Positions 7,133 to 15,187 of a stretch of 22,479 nucleotides of DNA are shown here, one piece after another; the first letter of the stretch is position 1, and each line of letters opens with the position of its first letter. Made by a program: the position numbers and the translations under genes. The DNA is taken from assembly GCA_937871605.1 (NCBI GenBank), contig CALMRM010000233.1, positions 1 through 22,479 of the forward strand, read 5' to 3'. The stretch comes from an uncultured Terriglobus sp. GTDB taxonomy: Bacteria > Acidobacteriota > Terriglobia > Terriglobales > Acidobacteriaceae. The notes beneath the pieces were generated by a model that saw only the letters and a list, made by a program, of their open reading frames with translations, did no database searches and was not told the origin of the DNA.

Positions 7133-7960
7133 GTGAGCGACGAGATCCAGCCGCGCCAAACCTCTATTGAGCACCAGACACAGTCAGCCCTGCTACCGGT
7201 GGCCGTTGCCGTCGCGTTGCTGTGCGCTCTCGGATCGCTGGTGTGGGCGTTTCTGCTGCAGGGTCGGCTTTCGCGCGCAGAGGCACAACTGGCTGCGGCT
7301 CAGCAGACGGAGCAGCAGCGGTTCTCCGCGTCAGAGGCACGGTCGCGCGCTGCCTCTGACGCGCTCGCAAAACGGCTCGGGATGACGCAGGCACAGCTGG
7401 ATGCACGCGCGAGTGCCCTGGCGAGCAAGCAGCAGGCCGACGCGGCACGGCTGGCCGCGTCACAACAACAGGCAGAAAAGCGGCTGGATGCGGATGTGTC
7501 CTCCGTGAAGACGGACGTGGGCACCGTGCGGACTGACGTGGGCGGTGTGCGTACGGACTTGTCCTCGACCAAGGCCGATCTCGCCGACACCAAGTCGCAG
7601 CTGCAGCGCACCGTAGGCGATGCAGGCGTCATGAGCGGTCTGATTGCACGCAACCACGACGAGCTGGAAGTGCTGAAACACAAGGGCGACCGCACCTACT
7701 ACGAATTCAACCTGCAGAAAGGGGCGCAGCCGCAACTGCTGGGTACGGTCAAGTTGCAGCTGAGGAAGGCCGATGCCAAGAAGGCTCGCTACACGTTGCT
7801 GGTCAACGCGGACGACCACATCATCGAAAAGAAGGACAAGACAGAGGACGAGCCGGTGCAGTTCTACAGCGGCAAGACACCTGCGCTCTTCGAAATTGTG
7901 GTGAACCAGGTGAACAAGAATGCAATCAGCGGGTACCTCTCCGTACCGAAGGGTTCGTAG
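7133..7960 (+). CDS. Membrane-anchored coiled-coil protein of unknown function
   Basis: I do not recognise a named family. The 275-residue protein has a short polar N-terminus, one transmembrane segment (about 19-43) and a long Ala/Gln/Lys-rich region (44-160) suited to coiled coil. It includes five heptad-like units in which VKTDVGT, VRTDVGG, VRTDLSS, TKADLAD and TKSQLQR follow each other (about 125-159). A compact C-terminal domain (about 175-275) is rich in beta-type sequence (TYYEFNLQKG, GTVKLQLRKAD, ARYTLLVNADD). I infer a membrane-tethered protein with most of its mass outside the cytoplasm, but topology is not certain. The GTG start is supported by AAGGAG at 7122-7127. It is divergent from thiO and 67 bases ahead of the MFS gene. 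Confidence 0.8.
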   Translation: MSDEIQPRQTSIEHQTQSALLPVAVAVALLCALGSLVWAFLLQGRLSRAEAQLAAAQQTEQQRFSASEARSRAASDALAKRLGMTQAQLDARASALASKQQADAARLAASQQQAEKRLDADVSSVKTDVGTVRTDVGGVRTDLSSTKADLADTKSQLQRTVGDAGVMSGLIARNHDELEVLKHKGDRTYYEFNLQKGAQPQLLGTVKLQLRKADAKKARYTLLVNADDHIIEKKDKTEDEPVQFYSGKTPALFEIVVNQVNKNAISGYLSVPKGS

Positions 7961-8027
7961 CAGCGAGCTGCACTGACCCGGCCACTGGCACTTGCTGATA
8001 ACGCCGTTTGCGCAGCATGATGAAGCC

Positions 8028-9323
8028 ATGCCTCCACAGGAAAAGCCGCGCAACACGCCGCGCCAGGTGCTTTTTGCAAGCCTCGTCGGCACGACGGTAG
8101 AGTTTTTTGATTTCTACATCTACGCCACGGCGGCGGTGCTGGTGTTCCCGGCACTGTTCTTCCCTAAAAGCGATCCGCGCTCGGCTACGCTGGCATCACT
8201 GGCGACGTTTGCCATTGCCTTCATCGCGCGACCCATCGGAGCGGCAGTCTTTGGGCACTTTGGCGACCGCGTGGGCCGCAAGACGACGCTGGTACTGGCG
8301 CTCAGCACTATGGGAATTTCTACCGTTGCCATTGGCGTGCTGCCCACGTACAAGACGCTGCACGTGGGTGCGTCTCTTTTGCTGGCACTGTGCCGTTTCG
8401 GCCAGGGCATCGGGCTAGGTGGTGAGTGGGGCGGCGCGGTGCTGCTGGCGACGGAAAACGCGCCGCCGGAAAAGCGGGCGTGGTACGGCATGTTTCCGCA
8501 ACTGGGCGCGCCGGTGGGCTTCTTCTTCTCGAGCGGAGTGTTCCTGCTGTTGTCGCGCTGGCTCTCCAACGACGAGTTCTTCCGCTGGGGCTGGCGGCTG
8601 CCGTTCCTGGCCAGCGGCGTGCTCGTGCTGGTGGGGCTATATGTGCGGCTGACCATCACGGAGACGCCGGTGTTTCAGGGCGCGCTGGACCGGCAGGAGC
8701 AGGTGGCGGTGCCGCTGCTGGCCACGATCACCCAGCATGGGCGAGCCGTGTTTGCGGGCATTCTGGTGTGCCTGTCGACGTTTGTGCTGTTCTACCTGAT
8801 GATCGTCTTCACGCTGTCATGGGGCACGGGGCACATGGGCTACAGCCGCGGCACATTTCTTCTGATGCAGCTTGCAGGCGTTGTCTTTTTTTCCGGCACC
8901 ATCCCGCTGGCTGCGGTGCTGGCAGAGCGTGGCCGCAAGCGCGTAATGATCGGTATCACGGTCTTGATTGGCATCTTCGGGCTGTTTCTCGCGCCCCTGT
9001 TCCAGGCCGGCCCACGCGGCGCGTTGCTGATGCTGATCGTCGGCTTGTCATTGATGGGGCTGACCTACGGTCCGCTGGGTACGGTGCTGTCGGAAATGTT
9101 TCCCACGCCGGTGCGCTATACGGGCAGCTCCATGGCATTCAGCATTGCAGGTATCGTCGGTGCGTCGTTGGCCCCATATATTGCCACCTGGCTGGCTGGC
9201 CAGTACGGCCTGCAGTACGTGGGCTATTACTTGAGCCTGTCTGCCGTGCTGACGCTGGTGGGGCTGCTCATGATCCGTGAGACGAAATACCATGACATGG
9301 CGGCTGCAGCGGAAGCACCGTAA
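8028..9323 (+). CDS. MFS transporter, metabolite:H+ symporter (MHS) type
   Basis: A twelve-helix inner-membrane transporter of the major facilitator superfamily, likely bringing in a small organic acid, betaine or similar metabolite with protons; the substrate cannot be told from sequence. MHS-type features are the opening LVGTTVEFFDFYIYATAA, motif A in the first loop (GHFGDRVGRKTTL) and RFGQGIGLGGEWGGAVLL, followed by ENAPPEKRAWYGMFPQLGAP, all as in the ShiA/ProP/KgtP group. I use the ATG at 8028 (431 residues); the frame also allows a TTG at 7992 that would add 12 residues. Neither has a strong ribosome binding site. A GC-rich hairpin follows at 9403-9434, shared with the convergent SDR gene. 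Confidence 0.92.
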   Translation: MPPQEKPRNTPRQVLFASLVGTTVEFFDFYIYATAAVLVFPALFFPKSDPRSATLASLATFAIAFIARPIGAAVFGHFGDRVGRKTTLVLALSTMGISTVAIGVLPTYKTLHVGASLLLALCRFGQGIGLGGEWGGAVLLATENAPPEKRAWYGMFPQLGAPVGFFFSSGVFLLLSRWLSNDEFFRWGWRLPFLASGVLVLVGLYVRLTITETPVFQGALDRQEQVAVPLLATITQHGRAVFAGILVCLSTFVLFYLMIVFTLSWGTGHMGYSRGTFLLMQLAGVVFFSGTIPLAAVLAERGRKRVMIGITVLIGIFGLFLAPLFQAGPRGALLMLIVGLSLMGLTYGPLGTVLSEMFPTPVRYTGSSMAFSIAGIVGASLAPYIATWLAGQYGLQYVGYYLSLSAVLTLVGLLMIRETKYHDMAAAAEAP

Positions 9324-9402
9324 TCTGACCAGCTAACCGGATCGGCCCTGCTCACTGTGGTGCTGAAGAGAAGTCGACTTGTGAAGACATAACGGGTGTG
9401 AT

Positions 9403-9434
9403 GGCGCGGGCTTTCTGCTGAATCAGCCCGCGCC
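9403..9434. terminator. GC-rich hairpin between convergent MFS and SDR genes
   Basis: GGCGCGGGCT (9403-9412) and AGCCCGCGCC (9425-9434) are exact 10-base inverted copies around a 12-base loop. The hairpin sits between two converging genes, right after the SDR stop codon on the minus strand. There is no T-run on either side, so it may be a weak terminator or an RNA 3'-end stabiliser rather than a classic intrinsic terminator. Confidence 0.6.
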
Positions 9435-9438
9435 GAAG

Positions 9439-10239
9439 TTAGTTGACGGTGGGCATCATGCCGCCATCCACGCGAAAGTTTGCGCCTGTGATGAAGTCGG
9501 CCAGTGGGCTGGATAGAAAGGCGACCATATTGGCGATGTCGACAGGTGAGCCGATTCTTCCCGCTGGCAGACGTGTCTGCTGCACATAGAACTGCTCAAA
9601 GGCATCGAAATCGTACGCCTGCCCTTGTGCAGTCATCATGTCGCGGGCGCCTGCTTCCATGCCGGGTGTGCGGATCGGCCCCGGGCTCACCGTGTTTGCC
9701 GTAACGCCAGTGCCGCCAAGCTCCTTTGCCAGCGAGACCGCCTGGGCGATGTTGGCAGCCTTGGTGGTGCCGTAGTTCGCAACCGGCGGGCCGGGCATGG
9801 GTCCCATGAAACTGCCGAGCATGATGACCCGGCCCCATTTCCGCTCGACCATGGCAGGAACGAGCTGCGTGACCAGGCGCACGACCGATCCCACATTTGC
9901 GTTGTACAGGTCCACCCACTCGCTTGCCGTTGTTTGCAGCCAAGGCTTCATGGGGAATGCGCCAGCGTTATTGACGAGGATATCGACGCCTCCAAAGGCT
10001 GTAAGCGCGGCTTCCACCACCTGCGCCGCTTGCTCGTCACTCCCCAGCTCGCCTACCGCGGCAACAGCCGTGCCGCCCCCTGCCGTAATCTCCTGCACCA
10101 CCCGTCTGGCTTCCTCGTCTCGCCTTCCATGGACGATGATGCGAACACCCTCAGCAGCGAGTGTTTTTGCGATCTGCTCACCAATACCGCTTGTGCTTCC
10201 CGTGACCAGGGCACGCTTCCCACTCAAGTTCAGTTCCAT
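9439..10239 (-). CDS. SDR family NAD(P)-dependent oxidoreductase
   Basis: A 266-residue classical short-chain dehydrogenase/reductase. The cofactor loop TGSTSGIG (13-20), NNAG (90-93) and the catalytic set Ser143 (MLGSF), Tyr156 and Lys160 (YGTTK) are all present, as is PGPIRT (186-191). The residues HGRR after strand 2 suggest preference for NADP(H), as usual when Arg follows there; this is inference. The C-terminus GANFRVDGGMMPTV is the typical family ending. The substrate is unknown. The gene is divergent from a TetR-type regulator with palindromes in the shared spacer, so it is probably that regulator's target. Confidence 0.93.
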   Translation of the reverse strand: MELNLSGKRALVTGSTSGIGEQIAKTLAAEGVRIIVHGRRDEEARRVVQEITAGGGTAVAAVGELGSDEQAAQVVEAALTAFGGVDILVNNAGAFPMKPWLQTTASEWVDLYNANVGSVVRLVTQLVPAMVERKWGRVIMLGSFMGPMPGPPVANYGTTKAANIAQAVSLAKELGGTGVTANTVSPGPIRTPGMEAGARDMMTAQGQAYDFDAFEQFYVQQTRLPAGRIGSPVDIANMVAFLSSPLADFITGANFRVDGGMMPTVN

Positions 10240-10258
10240 AGGCTCTACTCCTTAGTTA

Positions 10259-10274
10259 CATAGCGTTCGTTATG
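10259..10274. promoter_or_regulatory. Candidate TetR-type operator in the SDR/regulator spacer
   Basis: A 16-base near-palindrome, CATAGCG-TT-CGTTATG, with half-sites CATARCG and one mismatched pair. It lies 20 bases upstream of the SDR start codon, where a repressor would block SDR expression. Size and symmetry suit a TetR-family dimer. Regulator binding is inferred, not shown. Confidence 0.5.
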
Positions 10275-10313
10275 AAACAAAGTGTCCACCTCTTGCCTGC
10301 AGCGTGTCAAGCG

Positions 10314-10335
10314 TTTCATACTGAATGCTATGAAA
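10314..10335. promoter_or_regulatory. Inverted repeat overlapping the regulator start codon
   Basis: TTTCATA (10314-10320) and TATGAAA (10329-10335) are exact inverted copies separated by 8 bases; the right arm contains the ATG of the TetR-type gene. A third copy of TATGAAA lies at 10271-10277, overlapping the first palindrome. Placement suits autoregulation, but the spacing is unusual and the repeat may be chance. Confidence 0.35.
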
Positions 10336-10956
10336 AGCGTGGCGTTCTCCCCGAAAAGGCGTCCAGGGCGGCCCCTGTCCTTTGATCGTGAGGCAGCACT
10401 GGACCGGGCCATGCGGCAGTTCTGGAGTACTGGTTATGAAACAACAAGCATTGCCGATCTAACACATGCCATGCACATCACGGCACCCAGCCTCTACACC
10501 GCTTTCCATGACAAAGAGGCTCTTTTTCTTGAGTGCGTCGCGCGCTACAGTAATCCCGGGCCGAAGACGACCGCCGAGCTCATTGCAGAAGCGCCATCGG
10601 CTCGCCAGGCGGCACGCAGCCTTTTGGAGACTGCGGCGCACTGGTTCACGCAACCCGGTGCGCCTGCTGGTTGTCTGGTGGCCAGTGCTGCATCCGCCGG
10701 GTCCGTAGCATCGCAGAAGGTGCGAACGGCTCTGACGCAAGTGCGGCACGAGACGCAGGTTGCCCTGCAGAAACGGGCAGAGCAGGATGTCCGCGAAGGG
10801 TATCTGCCCAAAACTGCCAGGCCGAAAGCACTTGCGGCCATGACGATGGCAGTCGTGCAAGGCATGTCGACCCTCGCACGGGACGGAGCGGAACGAGAGC
10901 TGCTGCATGCCGTCGCACAGACCTCGTTGGCGGCTTGGCCGTTGAGCGAGTCCTGA
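10330..10956 (+). CDS. TetR/AcrR family transcriptional regulator
   Basis: A 208-residue DNA-binding repressor. After a basic start (KRRPGRPLSFDRE) comes the helix-turn-helix region ALDRAMRQFWSTGYETTSIA and LTHAMHITAPSLYTAFHDKE (about residues 20-62), the standard TetR layout. The C-terminal ligand and dimer domain includes PAGCLVASAA, which I associate with a subgroup often set beside oxidoreductases. The frame is open back to 10282, but the ATG at 10330 gives the normal TetR N-terminus, so I prefer it. It is divergent from the SDR gene; the 90-base spacer carries palindromes. The inducer is unknown. Confidence 0.9.
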   Translation: MKSVAFSPKRRPGRPLSFDREAALDRAMRQFWSTGYETTSIADLTHAMHITAPSLYTAFHDKEALFLECVARYSNPGPKTTAELIAEAPSARQAARSLLETAAHWFTQPGAPAGCLVASAASAGSVASQKVRTALTQVRHETQVALQKRAEQDVREGYLPKTARPKALAAMTMAVVQGMSTLARDGAERELLHAVAQTSLAAWPLSES

Positions 10957-10978
10957 TAGACGCGACATGGAAACGTCT

Positions 10979-11130
10979 AAGGCACACAGCCGGGCATCAT
11001 CATAGAGCCGTCAAGAAACGTGATGCTGACGGGCGTGCCCGGACCGCCGACGTTGCCACGTGCGCCGTCGGCGGTGTCCTGCACCGACGGAGCGTCTTTG
11101 CCGCGCAGGCCATTGGGCAGGATGACGTGG
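10979..11130 (-). pseudogene. Remnant of an amidase gene (C-terminal fragment, frameshifted)
   Basis: Read on the minus strand this gives HVILPNGLRGKDAPSVQDTA followed by DGARGNVGGPGTPVSITFL, which matches residues about 579-619 of the complete amidase at 11791-13740 almost word for word. After ITFL the frame is lost: aligned to the intact gene (11850-12003), one base is missing near 11011, and the shifted frame reaches a stop soon after. No catalytic region, start codon or 5' portion is recognisable. Identity to the intact copy is about 80 percent by eye. It is therefore an old, decayed duplicate or the remnant of a related neighbour, not a gene. Confidence 0.85.
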
Positions 11131-11237
11131 CTAGCATTATGTATCGGAGCGTAGCAGCATGAACCCCTACACCGGCAGTGTCCGGCGCCTTCGCAAAAGA
11201 GCGTGAGAAGAGCAGTGTGTCGTATGTCTGCGCAGCA

Positions 11238-11696
11238 CTATCGCAAGACCAGCCCGGTCAGTGCACTGACAAACGCGATGAAACCGCCAATCGTCCTGAC
11301 AAGATGGAAGTAGAGCCATCGGTCGCGAACGGAAGCCCAGTTACCCGGGGCAGCGTGTGCATCCCACTGCGCAATCGCGCGATTCATAGGAACTTCCACG
11401 GTGACCGTCACGATGAGACTGACCAGGAAGATCACAGCAGCCCAGGCAAACAGCCAACGCGCTCTGCCGCGGCTAAGCAGCGCGGCTACGGCGAGCGACA
11501 GCATGGTTACATTCCACAACGGCGGCAGAACGCGACGAAACAGCGCGTCCATCACTTGATGTTCGGTGACCCATGCCGAAGCGGAAAGCAGCCGGTGCGT
11601 GTACTGGTCCATGCCAGTGCCAAACATCAATCCGGCCATCATGCCGACAAGAAGCACGGCGAAGAAGCGCTCGACGAACGTCATTGTCTCCCGCAT
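11238..11696 (-). CDS. DUF1772-like small integral membrane protein
   Basis: This protein of about 152 residues has four likely membrane helices: FFAVLLVGMMAGLMFGTG, VTMLSLAVAALL, LFAWAAVIFLVSLIVTVTV and IGGFIAFVSALTGLVL. The segment VEVPMNRAIAQWD, then NWASVRDRWLYFHLVRT, is the hallmark of DUF1772 (anthrone oxygenase-like family), whose bacterial members have no firm biochemical role. The start is chosen at the ATG at 11696, with GGGGG seven bases upstream; the ATG at 11684, preceded closely by GGGAG, is an alternative. The frame is open further upstream but that part does not look like protein. It lies between the amidase remnant and the intact amidase on the same strand. Confidence 0.75.
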   Translation of the reverse strand: MRETMTFVERFFAVLLVGMMAGLMFGTGMDQYTHRLLSASAWVTEHQVMDALFRRVLPPLWNVTMLSLAVAALLSRGRARWLFAWAAVIFLVSLIVTVTVEVPMNRAIAQWDAHAAPGNWASVRDRWLYFHLVRTIGGFIAFVSALTGLVLR

Positions 11697-11790
11697 ATAC
11701 GAACCCCCGACCAGCATTGCGCGGTGCGTGCCCATCGTATACGCATCCTCAGAAATGTGTGGCCCTTTTTTGACGGATGTTCGGCCACAC

Positions 11791-13740
11791 TCAGGCGAGA
11801 GCCGGGTGCCGCAGGTGAAAGCCGGTTTTCTCCTGGTAGAGCTTTGCGAAGGCACACAGGCGCGCGTCGTCATAAAGCCGCCCCAGGAAGGTGATGCTGA
11901 CCGGCGTGCCCGGACCACCTACGTTGCCCCGAGCGCCCTCCGCAGTGTCCTGCACGGGTGGAGCGTCCTTGCCGCGCAGGCCGTTGGGCACAATGATCGC
12001 GGGATGTCCGCTCAGGTTGGTGGCTGTCAGCTGTGGGCCGCCGCTGGGCGTCACAATGATGTCGACGGTGCGGAACAGCTCGGCCATCTGCTCGATGAGC
12101 ACGGAGCGGGCGCGCATGGCCTGCACGTAGTCCACACCACTGTAGAGGCGCGCAGTGCGAAAGGTGTTGGGCCAGTCGTACGCGGCCTGCGCGGTCAGCA
12201 GGGTGTCACGGCCGCTGCGGGTGAGTTCGTCGAAGGCGGCGGCTGCTTCCACGCTCAGCACCTTGCTCATAGAGCTGTAGGGTAGGTCCGGCAACTTGAC
12301 CGGAATGAGGTGGACACCCATGCCGCGTAACACATCCAGTGTGGCGCGGTCGTACTTGTTGTCGTAGCGCTGCCGCTCAAAGGTGCGTTGGCGCTGTGCC
12401 GCACTCTCCCTGCGCTGAGCGTCCGTTTCGGGATGATCGCTGGAGGCCTCGGGTGTGCGCAGGAACGGTTCAACAAACCCGCTTTCGAGGTAGCCGACGC
12501 GTACTGTGCTGACGTCGGAAAGCGGCATGTAGGAAAACTCTGCCGCGCGCACGGCTGCGTCCTTACCGTCCGGGCCATGGATAGCCTGCATTACCAGCGC
12601 TGCATCCTCCACGCTGCGGGTGATCGGCCCGAGCTTGTCCATGGACCAGCTGAGCGCCATGGCCCCGGTACGCGGCACAAAGCCGAAGGTGGGTCGCAGG
12701 CCGGTAACGCCGCAGCGCGTGCATGGCGACGAGATGGAACCCAGCGTCTCCGACCCGATGGCGAAGCCGACGCAACCCGCGCTGACCGCCGAGGCCGGAC
12801 CGGCGGACGAGCCACTGGAGCCCTGCGACGGGTTCCACGGGTTACGCGTGCGTCCGCCGAACCACACATCGCCCTGCGCCAGCGCGCCGAGCGTTAGCTT
12901 GGCGACCAGCACCGCGCCCGCCGCATCCAGCCGCTGCACCACGGTGGCGTCCTCATCGAACGTCTGGTGCTCCATGCCGCCGGCACCCCACGTCGTCGGG
13001 TAGCCTTTGACGCTGAGCAGGTCCTTCGCGCCCCACGGAATGCCGTGCAGCGGCCCACGGTAGTGCCCCGCGGAAATCTCGCGGTCGGCCTGCGCGGCCT
13101 GTGCGAGCGCGCGCTCCTCCGTCAGGGTGATGACGAACTTCAGTTGCGGATCGTAGCGCTTCAGCCGCGCAAGGTAGAGCTTGGTGAGGCCGGTTGAAGT
13201 GACAGCGCCATGCTTCAACCAGTCGTTGAGTTGCAGCACGCTTGCAAAGGCGAACGGCTCCTCTTGTTTGGGGTCACCACTCAGCAACTGCTTGTCGGCG
13301 CTGCTGTAGTGTCCGTTGTCAAAGCCAGCCAGAAGAGTCGAGCTTGCACTCGGTTGCGGCGTGCTCACAGGTGCTCGGTTCTGTTGCGCCGCTGGTAGAG
13401 GATCGAACACGATCGCGGGCGCAACCGCGTTGGGCAAGTGCAGGTCGCGGATAGCCTGCAGGCCAGCGCGCTGTTCGCGCACACCGTCCAGCATCATTGT
13501 CTTCTGCTCGGCGGTCAACGTGATGCCTGCAATCGCCGCTGCGGCATCCAGCATCTCTGGCGTAATCGGCGGAAAGCTCGAGATCGCCAGCGCCTGAACG
13601 CTGCCCGCAGAGGTGGGGCCTGCAGGAGCGCCCTGCGCATGGGCGGCCTGTACCGCGAGCGTGGCCAGGGCTCCGGGCAGCAACGTCTCCGCAAAGCCCG
13701 CGGCGGCGCAGCGCTGAAGAAACTCTCGTCTGTCGATCAT
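11791..13740 (-). CDS. Exported amidase (amidase signature family)
   Basis: A 649-residue Ser-cisSer-Lys amidase, hydrolysing amide bonds in an unknown substrate. Catalytic elements are Lys239 in GIPWGAKDLL, the cis-Ser in QGSSGSSAGPAS (306-317) and nucleophile Ser335 in GSETLGSISSPC. The N-terminus MIDRREFLQRCAAAGFAE plus the hydrophobic run to AAHAQ is a twin-arginine (Tat) signal, so the folded enzyme is probably exported. Some 170 residues precede the amidase core, longer than GatA-type enzymes (about 480). The start at 13740 is fixed by the Tat signal; the frame stays open upstream into the divergent gene but is not protein-like there. GatA is excluded by the export signal and lack of gatB or gatC. 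A decayed copy of its 3' end lies at 10979-11130. Confidence 0.92.
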   Translation of the reverse strand: MIDRREFLQRCAAAGFAETLLPGALATLAVQAAHAQGAPAGPTSAGSVQALAISSFPPITPEMLDAAAAIAGITLTAEQKTMMLDGVREQRAGLQAIRDLHLPNAVAPAIVFDPLPAAQQNRAPVSTPQPSASSTLLAGFDNGHYSSADKQLLSGDPKQEEPFAFASVLQLNDWLKHGAVTSTGLTKLYLARLKRYDPQLKFVITLTEERALAQAAQADREISAGHYRGPLHGIPWGAKDLLSVKGYPTTWGAGGMEHQTFDEDATVVQRLDAAGAVLVAKLTLGALAQGDVWFGGRTRNPWNPSQGSSGSSAGPASAVSAGCVGFAIGSETLGSISSPCTRCGVTGLRPTFGFVPRTGAMALSWSMDKLGPITRSVEDAALVMQAIHGPDGKDAAVRAAEFSYMPLSDVSTVRVGYLESGFVEPFLRTPEASSDHPETDAQRRESAAQRQRTFERQRYDNKYDRATLDVLRGMGVHLIPVKLPDLPYSSMSKVLSVEAAAAFDELTRSGRDTLLTAQAAYDWPNTFRTARLYSGVDYVQAMRARSVLIEQMAELFRTVDIIVTPSGGPQLTATNLSGHPAIIVPNGLRGKDAPPVQDTAEGARGNVGGPGTPVSITFLGRLYDDARLCAFAKLYQEKTGFHLRHPALA

Positions 13741-13833
13741 GGCTTTCACTGTACCGCGAATGGAGCGTCTGATTGCAATGGCGGCAAGCGGCCTGCTTCG
13801 ACAGTGCTGCGGCAGCCGTCTTATGCAACAGAC

Positions 13834-15078
13834 ATGAAAGCCCTTTCCGTTGTCATCGCTGCCGCCCTGCTTACCTCTGCTGTACATGTGGCTTCCCAGG
13901 CAGCACACCCGCATGCCATACCAGGGCGTACTGCCGAGCCTGCAATGCAGGTGGTGGGCTACTTTCCCCAGTGGGGCATTTACAACCGCCGCTACGTGCC
14001 GCTCGACTTGATCAAAAGCGGTGCCATGCAAACGCTGACGCAGATCAACTATGCGCAGGGCAACATCAAGGACAATGCATGCGTCATTGCCGATCCGCTG
14101 GCGGACCTAAATGCGCCTTTCAAGGCGGAGGACTCCATCGACGGCATGACGGACACACCCGATGCACTGCTGCGCGGAAATTTTCATCAGTTGCAACTCC
14201 TGCGCAAGCGATATCCCAAGGTGCGCGTTCTGATTTCACTCGAGGGCAAGCGACAGCTGTTTGAGGAGGCAGCAAAACCGGAAAACCGTGTTGCCTTTGT
14301 GCACAGTTGCATCGCCCGCTTTTTGCAGGGGCACGTTGCGCCCGGGGTGGAGGCATCGCATCTCTTCGATGGCATTGACGTGGACTGGGAGTACCCAGAT
14401 GCGGAGCACGCAGACGACTTCTGTGCGTTGATGGCCGAGTTTCGCCGCCAGATGGACGCGCTGGAGCCTGTCGGCACGCTACCCCGTGCCAGGAATCGTA
14501 GCGCGACCGGCTATACGCTTTCCATCGCAACCGGAGCCTCGCAAAAGAATATCGGTCCCGTGGACTGGGTGCGTGTCGCGAAAAGTGTCGACCAGATCGG
14601 AGTCATGACATACGACTTCCAGGGTCCGTGGAGTCACGACACGGGGTTTGTTGCGCCGCTTCAGTCGAACAGTCCGCAGGCAGAGACGGTTGCGTCCGTC
14701 ATGGAGGCCTACTTGGCGGCAGGCGTTCCAGCAGGGCAGTTGCTGCTTGGCCTGCCGTTCTACGCATACCAGTGGCATAACGTCAGTGCAGGCGCGCGCA
14801 ACGGTCTGTACAGCCATGGTGATCCCGTCCGCGGCAACCTAAACCAGTCCACCGCGGCTGGTCTGCTGGCAGCGTCGCCTGATGCAAAGCTGTATCGCGA
14901 CCCGGTCTCCCAAGCTCCATGGATTTACGACGGTGATACCTTCCTGACGTTTGAGGATGCTACGTCTCTGAAGGCGAAGCGGGCGTTTGCGCGCGCGCAT
15001 GGGCTGGGTGGCATGATGATTTGGGAACTGAGCGGCGACACGGTGGATGCGCAACTACTGCAGGCGTTGCGGCCGTAA
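13834..15078 (+). CDS. Secreted glycoside hydrolase family 18 protein (chitinase-like)
   Basis: A 414-residue protein with a Sec signal peptide (MKALSVVIAAALLTSAVHVA, cleavage near SQAA) and one GH18 TIM barrel. The barrel opens with VVGYFPQWGIYNRRY (40-54), has the catalytic motif DGIDVDWEYP with general acid Glu186, then MTYDFQGPW (258-266), GLPFYAY (306-312) and the closing GLGGMMIWELSGD (390-402). These are strong chitinase-type signatures; chitin or another GlcNAc polymer is the likely substrate. The usual SxGG motif reads SLEG (135-138). No carbohydrate-binding module is visible. The start at 13834 gives a clean signal peptide. The gene is divergent from the amidase with 93 bases between them. 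Confidence 0.92.
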   Translation: MKALSVVIAAALLTSAVHVASQAAHPHAIPGRTAEPAMQVVGYFPQWGIYNRRYVPLDLIKSGAMQTLTQINYAQGNIKDNACVIADPLADLNAPFKAEDSIDGMTDTPDALLRGNFHQLQLLRKRYPKVRVLISLEGKRQLFEEAAKPENRVAFVHSCIARFLQGHVAPGVEASHLFDGIDVDWEYPDAEHADDFCALMAEFRRQMDALEPVGTLPRARNRSATGYTLSIATGASQKNIGPVDWVRVAKSVDQIGVMTYDFQGPWSHDTGFVAPLQSNSPQAETVASVMEAYLAAGVPAGQLLLGLPFYAYQWHNVSAGARNGLYSHGDPVRGNLNQSTAAGLLAASPDAKLYRDPVSQAPWIYDGDTFLTFEDATSLKAKRAFARAHGLGGMMIWELSGDTVDAQLLQALRP

Positions 15079-15138
15079 CTGCTTTTTGTAGGCGTTGACG
15101 AGCAGGCGGGCCGGACTATGCGACAACAAGGTACAAAA

Positions 15139-15175
15139 CGACTCGGCCCGGCAGAGTGCCGGGCCGATCGAGTCG
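15139..15175 (-). terminator. Intrinsic terminator of the PEP-CTERM gene
   Basis: CGGCCCGGCA (15144-15153) and TGCCGGGCCG (15157-15166) form an exact 10-base stem with a 3-base loop, extended by CGACT (15139-15143) against AGTCG (15171-15175) across a 4-base bulge. On the minus strand the stem is followed by TTTT, giving an intrinsic terminator 13 bases past the PEP-CTERM stop. It may also stop readthrough from the convergent GH18 gene, but no T-run follows on the plus strand. Confidence 0.8.
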
Positions 15176-15187
15176 ATACGCCAAACG

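Noticed and set aside
7975..8005. TGGCAC followed by TTGCT ahead of the MFS gene, resembling sigma-54 elements
   Set aside because: The two elements are adjacent, without the spacing of -24/-12 promoters, so it is probably chance.
10957..11237. Possible mobile element between the TetR-type gene and the DUF1772 gene
   Set aside because: No transposase, terminal repeats or target duplication is visible; the recognisable content is only the amidase remnant.
11178..12285. Plus-strand open frames opposite the DUF1772 gene and the amidase end
   Set aside because: They are antisense to proteins with recognisable membrane or catalytic motifs, and the predicted products are polar, irregular and not family-like.
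13438..13833. Upstream extension of the GH18 frame
   Set aside because: It runs antisense to the amidase N-terminus; the ATG at 13834 gives a proper signal peptide.
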